Shown: one piece after another, positions 53,302-59,249 of the stretch | Numbering within the stretch: the stretch's first letter is position 1 | How the letters are laid out: every line of letters starts with the position of its first letter | Notes under the pieces: generated by a model | The model's input: only the letters and a program-made list of their open reading frames with translations | What the model was told of the DNA's origin: nothing | Database searches by the model: none | Program-made: the position numbers and the translations under genes | NCBI GenBank assembly: GCA_036986135.1 | Contig: BTQZ01000005.1 | Span: 1 to 64,000 of the forward strand | Direction: 5' to 3' | DNA: 64,000 bases | From: JADFRG01 sp036986135 | Lineage (GTDB): Bacteria; Chloroflexota; Anaerolineae; Anaerolineales; E44-bin32

Positions 53302-54636
53302 TTAGACGCGATGTCCGAGCTTCCTGTCAATCATTTTTTCGAATTGATCCCGGACACTCTCTAGCGGAATGCGCTTCATCACCGAAGCGAAAAAACCCTC
53401 CACCACCAGCCGCTCGGCCTCTTCCCGCGGGATTCCGCGGGACATCAGGTAGAAGATTGGCTCCTCTTCCAATTGGCTGACGGTGGCGCCATGTGTGCAG
53501 CGTACGTCATCCGCCAAAATTTCGAGACCGGGGATGGAATCCGCGCGCGCGCGCTTGCTGAGAATCAGATTGCGATTGGCCTGAAATCCGTCGGTACGCT
53601 GGGCGCCAGGTGCGACATAGATCATGCCCTGCCACACCGACCGGCTTCGATCGACCAACGCGCCTTTGAACAGCAGGTCACTGGTCGTGTTAGGGGCCAG
53701 ATGGTTCTGCTGCGTATCGTGATCCAGGTGCTGAATGCCATCGGCAAAGTAAAACCCGGTCCAACGACCCTGCGCCCCCTGCCCGTCCAGCGTCAATTCT
53801 GAGAAATTCTTCGTGAGATGACTCCCGACCGCGCCAAAGATCCAGTCCATACGGCCATCCCGACCCACCCTGGCTCGTTCATGGGTGAAATTCCACACTC
53901 GATCGCCCCAGTTTTGGATCTCCACAAAAGTTAGCTGAGCCCCTCGGCCGACGGCAACTTCCACGATTCCGGAGTGTAACGACGCTTCATCTCCTCCGGG
54001 AGAAGCCATTTCATGCACCACTGTGGCAGAAGCGTCGTCCTCGACCACAATTAGGACCCGGCTGAGGACCGCCAGATCGCTGCCTGGCGCCCAGAGTGTG
54101 GAATGCAGCGGGACTTCGAGATGCACACCGGTGGGAATGTACACCAGCACACCGTCAGTGGCCAATGCAGCAGCAAGAGCGGAAAACTTGCCCTCATCGT
54201 CAGGAACCACCGAGCCAAGGTGCTTCCGCAGAAGCTCCTCATGCTCGCGGACTGCCGTGGCCCAATCAGCCAATACGACACGCTGGTCGCCGATTTGGTT
54301 CAAATTGTCTAGTATGGAATCGTGGCCAGGGTGCAGCAAGAGCGACGGCCCGCGCCTCCGGTACTCCTGATCCACTCGCCCATTGTCGCTGGGTCGCGCC
54401 ACAAAGCGATCGGCCGGGATGTTCCGCAGATCGGTTCGTCTCCAGGGTTCGTCTTTGACGGTTGGCAGGGGAAGCGATTCCCAGACCTCCCAGGCGGACT
54501 CACGGCGCTCTCTCAGCCAGCCGGGCTCGTTGAGCCCCTCGGAGGCCTTCGCCACTTCTTCGAATGAAAATTGAAACTCGGGAGCGGTCGACCGCCGAAC
54601 GATTCTCTTCCGCTTTAGCTTGGGATCAGTGCTCAT
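53302..54636 (-). CDS. sufD: SufD Fe-S assembly protein
   Basis: A 444-residue SufB/SufD family protein, partner of SufB in the SufBC2D scaffold complex. After an N-terminal helical region it shows the beta-helix core, with LTFVEIQNWGDRVWNFTHERA and the C-terminal helix bundle. The conserved C-terminal segment reads DDVRCTHGATVSQLEEEPIF, followed by YLMSRGIPREEAERLVVEGF. It has the extended N-terminus and lacks the SufB-specific cysteine pattern, hence SufD rather than a second SufB. It follows sufB by 72 bases and is read in the order C-B-D. Confidence 0.94.
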   Translation of the reverse strand: MSTDPKLKRKRIVRRSTAPEFQFSFEEVAKASEGLNEPGWLRERRESAWEVWESLPLPTVKDEPWRRTDLRNIPADRFVARPSDNGRVDQEYRRRGPSLLLHPGHDSILDNLNQIGDQRVVLADWATAVREHEELLRKHLGSVVPDDEGKFSALAAALATDGVLVYIPTGVHLEVPLHSTLWAPGSDLAVLSRVLIVVEDDASATVVHEMASPGGDEASLHSGIVEVAVGRGAQLTFVEIQNWGDRVWNFTHERARVGRDGRMDWIFGAVGSHLTKNFSELTLDGQGAQGRWTGFYFADGIQHLDHDTQQNHLAPNTTSDLLFKGALVDRSRSVWQGMIYVAPGAQRTDGFQANRNLILSKRARADSIPGLEILADDVRCTHGATVSQLEEEPIFYLMSRGIPREEAERLVVEGFFASVMKRIPLESVRDQFEKMIDRKLGHRV

Positions 54637-54708
54637 ATGCCAGTTCCATACGAAAAGCCGGCTCCCGCCGGCTCCTGGGGGTTCTGCGGGCCCCGGAGTC
54701 CGAAGACG

Positions 54709-56121
54709 TTATCCGATGGACCCTTCCATCTGCAGCTGGATCAATCGGTTCATCTCCACCGCATATTCCATGGGCAGCTCGCGCACCAAGGGCTCAATGA
54801 AGCCTGAGACCACCATGGTGATCGCTTCCTCCTCAGATAAGCCGCGGCTCTTCAAATAGAAGAGCTGCTCCTCGCCTATCTTGCTGACCGAAGCCTCATG
54901 TCCGACACTGACATCGTTTTCATCAATTTCGATGTACGGATAGGTATCGGAGCGAGACTCATCATCCAACAGAAGCGCATCGCACACGACGTTGGATCGC
55001 GATCCCGCGGCGTTCTCGTAGATCTTGAGCAAGCCTCGGTAGGATGCGCGCCCACCATCCTTGCTGATCGACTTCGACGTAATGCGGCTGGTCGTCTTTG
55101 GCGCCACATGGATGACTTTGCCACCCGTATCCTGATGCTGCCCCTTCCCTGCGAATGCCATGGATAAGATCCCGCCGTGGGCTCCCTCACCCACCAAGTA
55201 GCAGGAGGGGTACTTCATGGTCAGCTGGCTGCCCAGATTTGCGTCCACCCATTCATGTTGAGCATTCTCGTGAACCATCGCGCGCTGGGTGACCAGGTTG
55301 TAAACGTTCACCGACCAGTTCTGGATGGTCGTATAGCGCGAGCGGGCGCCCTTCTTGACCACGATCTCAATGACTCCACTGTGAAATGAATCAGTGGTGT
55401 AAATCGGAGCGGTGCACCCTTCCACATAGTGAACCTCGGCGCCCTCTTCGAGAATGATCAGCGTGCGTTCGAACTGGCCGAGATTGGCCGTGTTCATGCG
55501 GAAGTAAGCCTGCAGTGGAAGCTCCACCTTTACTCCGGAGGGTACATAAACGAACGATCCACCGGACCACACCGCGCTGTTGAGTGCCGCGAACTTGTTG
55601 TCCGTGTGGGGGATGACGGTGCCAAAGTACTCGCGGAAGATGTCTTCGTGGTTCTTGAGCCCGTCCTCGATGCTGACGAAGATGACGCCCAGCGCATCCA
55701 GGTGCTCCTGGATGCTGTGGTACACCATTTCCGATTCGTATTGCGCACCGACGCCTGCCAGGAACTTCTGCTCCGCCTCCGGGATGCCAAGCTTATCGAA
55801 GGTTGCCTTGATCGTGTCGTCCACGTCTTCCCAGGATTTGCTCTCGGACTCGGAGGGCTTGACGTAATAGTAGATGTTGTCCAGATCCAGGCGGCTGAGG
55901 TCCGGACCCCAGTCCGGGATGGGTCGCTCGAAGAAGTGATCCAGCGCATTTAGCCGAAACTCCAGCATCCATTCCGGCTCTTCCTTCATGGCCGAGATCT
56001 GACGCACGACCTCCTGATTGAGTCCTTTGCGCGTCTTGAACACGGTGACGTCCGGATCGCTGAATCCGTATTTATATTTGCCCATTCCGTCCAGCTGTTT
56101 GAGATCTGCGGGTGTGGCCAT
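54709..56121 (-). CDS. sufB: SufB Fe-S scaffold protein
   Basis: A 470-residue SufB, the main cluster-assembly subunit of the SufBC2D scaffold. Recognisable segments are YKYGFSDPDVTVFKTRKGLN, the RLDLDNIYYYVKPSESESKSW block, VEGCTAPIYTTDSFHSGVIE with the candidate cysteine, TTIQNWSVNVYNLVTQRA, and the C-terminal DENDVSVGHEASVSKIGEEQ. Length fits SufB. It starts two bases after the sufC stop, so sufC and sufB are tightly coupled. The order C-B-D-S-U is the usual Gram-positive/actinobacterial type. Confidence 0.95.
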   Translation of the reverse strand: MATPADLKQLDGMGKYKYGFSDPDVTVFKTRKGLNQEVVRQISAMKEEPEWMLEFRLNALDHFFERPIPDWGPDLSRLDLDNIYYYVKPSESESKSWEDVDDTIKATFDKLGIPEAEQKFLAGVGAQYESEMVYHSIQEHLDALGVIFVSIEDGLKNHEDIFREYFGTVIPHTDNKFAALNSAVWSGGSFVYVPSGVKVELPLQAYFRMNTANLGQFERTLIILEEGAEVHYVEGCTAPIYTTDSFHSGVIEIVVKKGARSRYTTIQNWSVNVYNLVTQRAMVHENAQHEWVDANLGSQLTMKYPSCYLVGEGAHGGILSMAFAGKGQHQDTGGKVIHVAPKTTSRITSKSISKDGGRASYRGLLKIYENAAGSRSNVVCDALLLDDESRSDTYPYIEIDENDVSVGHEASVSKIGEEQLFYLKSRGLSEEEAITMVVSGFIEPLVRELPMEYAVEMNRLIQLQMEGSIG

Positions 56122-56123
56122 GC

Positions 56124-56882
56124 CTAAAGTTCCAGGATTCCTTCGTACCCGACCTCTTCTAGATGCTCGGCCAGCTCCGGACCGCCGGATTGGAGTATCC
56201 GGCCGGCCAAGAGAATGTGCACGAAATCGGCCTTGATGTAGTTCAGGATGCGCTGGTAGTGGGTGATGATGAGTATGCCGAGCTCTTCGCCAACGAGTGC
56301 GTTGATTCCCTTCGCTACGATGCGCACTGCGTCGATGTCCAATCCGGAATCGGTCTCGTCCAGGATGGCAATATCGGGCTCCAAGGTAGCGAGCTGTAGA
56401 ATTTCAGCGCGCTTCTTCTCGCCCCCAGAAAATCCGTCGTTCAGAAATCGTCCGGCGAACTCGTGGGGAATCTTCAACAGATCCATCTTGCCCCTGAGCA
56501 GGTCCCGAAACTCGGGAATCGAGATATTCTTGCCGGTTCCATTCTCGGCTGCGCGGTGGGCGTTGATTGCCATGCGCAGGAAATTGGCAACCGAGACCCC
56601 GGGTATTGCCACCGGATACTGGAAAGCCAGAAAAAGGCCCATGCGAGATCGCTCGTCGGGAGCTAGATCCACGATGTTCTCGCCCTTGAAGAGCACCTCG
56701 CCCTGGGTTACCTCATACGCAGGATGGCCCATCAAGACATTCGCCAGGGTCGATTTTCCGGCCCCATTAGGTCCCATTAAGGCGTGAGTCTCCCCCTGCG
56801 TTACCGTAAGATCGACGCCCTTTAGGATCTCCTTCCCCTCAACCGAGGCGTGGAGGTCCTTGATTTCTAGCGTAACGGAAAT
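56124..56882 (-). CDS. sufC: SufC ATPase, probable ATT initiation
   Basis: ABC-type ATPase of the SufBC2D complex. Walker A is GPNGAGKST, signature FSGGEKKRAEILQLA, Walker B IAILDETDSGLDID, with a switch histidine in IITHYQR. An internal ATG at 56777 would remove the first two strands. Upstream in frame the sequence reads ISVTLEIKDLHASVEGKEIL, a normal SufC N-terminus, bounded by TAA. There is no ATG, GTG or TTG between that stop and the homology. ATT 56882 follows AGGGG at a suitable distance and is the best start, giving 252 residues. It is the first gene of the operon, with its promoter at 56915-56943. Confidence 0.9.
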   Translation of the reverse strand: MSVTLEIKDLHASVEGKEILKGVDLTVTQGETHALMGPNGAGKSTLANVLMGHPAYEVTQGEVLFKGENIVDLAPDERSRMGLFLAFQYPVAIPGVSVANFLRMAINAHRAAENGTGKNISIPEFRDLLRGKMDLLKIPHEFAGRFLNDGFSGGEKKRAEILQLATLEPDIAILDETDSGLDIDAVRIVAKGINALVGEELGILIITHYQRILNYIKADFVHILLAGRILQSGGPELAEHLEEVGYEGILEL

Positions 56883-56914
56883 TGGACTGCCCCTTTATGC
56901 ACGAATAAGGCCGG

Positions 56915-56943
56915 ATTATAGCACGCCGTACAATATTCGTCAA
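56915..56943 (-). promoter_or_regulatory. suf operon promoter
   Basis: Minus-strand TTGACG (56943-56938), a 17-base spacer and TATAAT (56920-56915), a near-consensus promoter. The -35 is embedded in AATATTGACG. The transcript start should be about 25 bases before the proposed ATT start. Confidence 0.8.
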
Positions 56944-57059
56944 TATTCTTTGAAATATTACCACGTCTAAGGGGCGCCCCCTTTGCCGAAAGCCATTCGG
57001 CGCGCAAAATCTGGTTCGATTGGTCCTAATAAATATAGCAAATATGAGAAATATTGACC
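56932..57059. promoter_or_regulatory. shared AATATT operator region between suf operon and sufR
   Basis: AATATT occurs at 56932-56937, 56942-56947, 56954-56959 and 57050-57055, with AAATAT at 57031 and 57040, spaced about one helical turn. On the minus strand one copy reads AATATTGACG and forms the sufC -35. On the plus strand another reads AATATTGACC and forms the sufR -35. A repressor binding these sites would block both promoters; SufR is the obvious candidate. Confidence 0.6.
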
Positions 57060-57083
57060 TGGAAAGGGGCCGCATGCTATACT
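57054..57083 (+). promoter_or_regulatory. sufR promoter
   Basis: TTGACC at 57054-57059, an 18-base spacer and TATACT at 57078-57083. The -10 ends nine bases before ATG 57093, giving a leader of only a few bases. The in-frame codon at 57054 is the -35 itself and cannot be the start. Confidence 0.75.
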
Positions 57084-57092
57084 TTCTTTGTT

Positions 57093-57731
57093 ATGGCATC
57101 CCCCACGCGAGAGGTCATTCTGCGGAGGCTCAAGGCGCAAGGAAAGTGCACCGTGAACGATCTGGCGGAAGCGGCAGAAGTATCACCCGTTTCCGTGCGT
57201 CACCATATATCTGCGCTGCAGGCGAAGGATCTTGTGGTGGCGGAAGAGGTCAAGCACGGCGTTGGCCGGCCCTATCACGTTTTTTCTTTGACCGAAAAGG
57301 CCTTCGAGCTCTATCCGGGGCGATATTTCAAGCTGACCAACCGACTGCTCGATGAGATCAAGGATCACGTGTCGGAGGAGCTCATAACCGAGCTATTCAC
57401 CGGCGTGGCGAATGCGATGGCAATTCAGTATGCGGTGCAGCTCAAGGGTCTGTCGCTTGAGGAGCGCCTGCCGCGTTTGATGGAGATGCTTGGGGAGGAA
57501 GGCTTTGACGCTGAGTATGAGTGGCGCGGGGACGAAGTGATTATCCACGAGCTCGGATGCCCCTACGTTCAAATCGGGCGAATGCACCCTGAGGTCTGCG
57601 CAGTGGACACTCACTTTATCGCTACCGCGCTTGATCTACCCACGGAGCGCGTGAATTGCCTGCTGGACGGCGATACCCATTGCACCTTCACGCTGAAGGT
57701 GCTGGAATCGAAGGAGGAATTCCCCGCATGA
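57093..57731 (+). CDS. sufR: SufR-type iron-sulfur transcriptional repressor
   Basis: A 212-residue regulator with a winged helix-turn-helix in residues about 18-65 (CTVNDLAEAAEVSPVSVRHHI) and a C-terminal sensor. The cysteines C156, C169 and C197 have the C-x12-C-x27-C spacing of SufR proteins that ligate an iron-sulfur cluster; C189 is an extra one. SufR represses the suf operon when clusters are sufficient. It is divergent from sufC, shares AATATTGAC sites with its promoter, and overlaps sufT by four bases. Start ATG 57093 is set by the promoter; an upstream in-frame codon lies in the -35. Confidence 0.92.
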   Translation: MASPTREVILRRLKAQGKCTVNDLAEAAEVSPVSVRHHISALQAKDLVVAEEVKHGVGRPYHVFSLTEKAFELYPGRYFKLTNRLLDEIKDHVSEELITELFTGVANAMAIQYAVQLKGLSLEERLPRLMEMLGEEGFDAEYEWRGDEVIIHELGCPYVQIGRMHPEVCAVDTHFIATALDLPTERVNCLLDGDTHCTFTLKVLESKEEFPA

Positions 57732-58072
57732 GCGAGGATGCAGTACAGAGCGCGATCTGGGAAGCGGATTCCACGAACCCCGAGCAGTCCGAACAGGTAC
57801 GGCAAGCACTGCGACAGGTGATGGATCCGGAGATCGGATTAAGTGTAATTGAGCTGGGCCTGATCCGTGACCTGAAGATCGAGGATTCCACACAACAGGT
57901 GAAGATGATCTTGACCACTCCGTTTTGCCCGTATGGACCCGCCCTCCTGGAGACATCGCGCGCCAAGGCCGAAGAAGCCACCGGAAAGGTAACTACCATC
58001 GAGATGTCGATGGATCCGTGGGATCCGAGCATGATGGAAGAGGGCGTCGGCGCTGACTGGGGGCTATTCTAG
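57728..58072 (+). CDS. sufT: SufT/MIP18 family (DUF59) Fe-S maturation protein
   Basis: A 114-residue DUF59 protein that helps deliver or mature iron-sulfur clusters. The core is VRQALRQVMDPEIGLSVIEL, then GLIRDLKIED, and the LTTPFCPYGPALLE segment with the reactive cysteine. The C-terminal WDPSMMEEGVGADWG is typical. ATG 57728 overlaps the sufR stop by four bases, so it is translated with sufR. The short gene ends 32 bases before a strong terminator, making sufR-sufT a two-gene operon. An upstream in-frame start at 57656 lies in sufR and is rejected. Confidence 0.9.
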   Translation: MSEDAVQSAIWEADSTNPEQSEQVRQALRQVMDPEIGLSVIELGLIRDLKIEDSTQQVKMILTTPFCPYGPALLETSRAKAEEATGKVTTIEMSMDPWDPSMMEEGVGADWGLF

Positions 58073-58103
58073 CCAATCGACGCAAACAGATAGAATACGC
58101 AAG

Positions 58104-58136
58104 AGGCCGAGAGCGACAGGCTCTCGGCCTTTTTAT
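58104..58136 (+). terminator. intrinsic terminator after sufT
   Basis: An 11-bp stem (AGGCCGAGAGC with GCTCTCGGCCT) around a five-base loop is followed by TTTTATTGTTT. It ends the sufR-sufT transcript. Confidence 0.92.
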
Positions 58137-58208
58137 TGTTTGCCTCTTATGCACCGTGCCGCGATTTAGGCCGGCGGCGCTCCCCTTCATTAGGTTTTGA
58201 TGCGATGG

Positions 58209-58505
58209 TTAGGCGACAAGCGCCTTTGATTCGCGCCGCCGGCGCTCCATGAGACCGACGAGACCTAGTAAGCCCAGCAAGATGCGGATTGCGAATCCCA
58301 GCGCGCTAGCAGCAAAGATGATGATGGAGGCCAGGATCAGCACCAGCACCCATGGGGAGAGCACCCGACCTCCCTTGATCGTCACCAGCCGCGCGCGCAG
58401 ATCGCTCACAAAGGAGGGGTTCGGCTCGACAGGAACGAGCGAATCCTCAAGCAGTTCCTCGATCCTCTTACGATCTAACCTCTGACGGTTCCAACCGATG
58501 CGCAT
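58209..58505 (-). CDS. small membrane protein paired with the ECF sigma factor (possible anti-sigma)
   Basis: A 98-residue protein. Residues 1-45 are charged and helical (LDRKRIEELLEDSLVPVEPN, then PSFVSDLRARLV), and residues about 50-85 form one or two hydrophobic helices (WVLVLILASIIIFAASALGF), ending in a basic ERRRRESKA tail. It begins six bases after the stop of the ECF sigma gene, so they are cotranscribed. This is the usual position of an anti-sigma factor, and the N-terminal part could bind sigma. It has no zinc motif of the classical ZAS type, so the assignment is contextual. Confidence 0.6.
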   Translation of the reverse strand: MRIGWNRQRLDRKRIEELLEDSLVPVEPNPSFVSDLRARLVTIKGGRVLSPWVLVLILASIIIFAASALGFAIRILLGLLGLVGLMERRRRESKALVA

Positions 58506-58511
58506 CTGTCC

Positions 58512-59087
58512 CTAATCCGGGCTTCCTGTTGCCCCGTCATCCATCATTTTGATCTGGTCCCGAAGCGAGTTCAGCGTCCGATGGTAAAGGCTTTTAATGG
58601 CACCCTCCGTACGACCCATGATCTGGCCGATTTCGGCATTCGAAAGCCGCTCGACGAATTTCAGGATCAGCAATTGCTGGCGATCGGGCGGCAGCTTGCG
58701 CACCGCCCGCAGCAGCATCCAGTTCTGCTCCTGCGCCATGGCCAGCGCTTCCGGGTGCGTGATCGCGCCGGTGTCGGCCACATGGTCTTCCAGCGGCACG
58801 ACCGGGCGTCGGCTCCGATCACGATGCCAGTTCGCCACCAGATTGTGCGCGATCCGGTACAGCCAGGCGGAGAACGGCACGCCCTGGTCCTGGAAGTTCC
58901 CCACGTGCCCAAGCGCTCGCTGGAAGACCCGCGCCGTTAAATCCTCGGCGTCCTGATAGTCGCCGGTGCGATAGTAGATGTAGTTGTAAATGCGCGTAAC
59001 ATGTCGATTGTAGAGCTCGCCGAACGCCTCCGGCTCGGAAGCGGCCCGTCGAACGAGCTCCATCTCATCGCTTTCATAGGGCGTCAC
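58512..59087 (-). CDS. ECF-family RNA polymerase sigma factor
   Basis: A 191-residue extracytoplasmic-function sigma factor. Region 2 is visible as FGELYNRHVTRIYNYIYYRT, followed by the DAEDLTARVFQRAL -10 recognition helix and WLYRIAHNLVANWHRDRSRR. Region 4 is LPPDRQQLLILKFVERLSNA, with the helix-turn-helix EIGQIMGRTEGAIKSLYHR. It starts with GTG 59087, about 110 bases downstream of a minus TATACT at 59202-59197. It is divergent from dinG and followed by a small membrane protein that may control it. The signal sensed is unknown. Confidence 0.93.
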   Translation of the reverse strand: MTPYESDEMELVRRAASEPEAFGELYNRHVTRIYNYIYYRTGDYQDAEDLTARVFQRALGHVGNFQDQGVPFSAWLYRIAHNLVANWHRDRSRRPVVPLEDHVADTGAITHPEALAMAQEQNWMLLRAVRKLPPDRQQLLILKFVERLSNAEIGQIMGRTEGAIKSLYHRTLNSLRDQIKMMDDGATGSPD

Positions 59088-59196
59088 TTTTCTTCCCGCC
59101 CCGGCCCGTCCGCTTCCTTAAAACAAACCCCAACCATCACAGCTGGTTGCCCTCAAATCATAGCCTTCTGGTCCTCCCGCATCCCGCGGGGCGCGC

Positions 59197-59218
59197 AGTA
59201 TAGCACAGCGGTTATACT
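59197..59218. promoter_or_regulatory. back-to-back -10 boxes for the ECF sigma gene (minus) and dinG (plus)
   Basis: Minus-strand TATACT at 59202-59197 and plus-strand TATACT at 59213-59218 are only ten bases apart. RNA polymerases bound to both would overlap, so the two genes are probably transcribed exclusively of each other. The -35 elements are weak. Confidence 0.55.
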
Positions 59219-59249
59219 GCATGCGCCTGCCGTAGGACAGACCCCGCGC

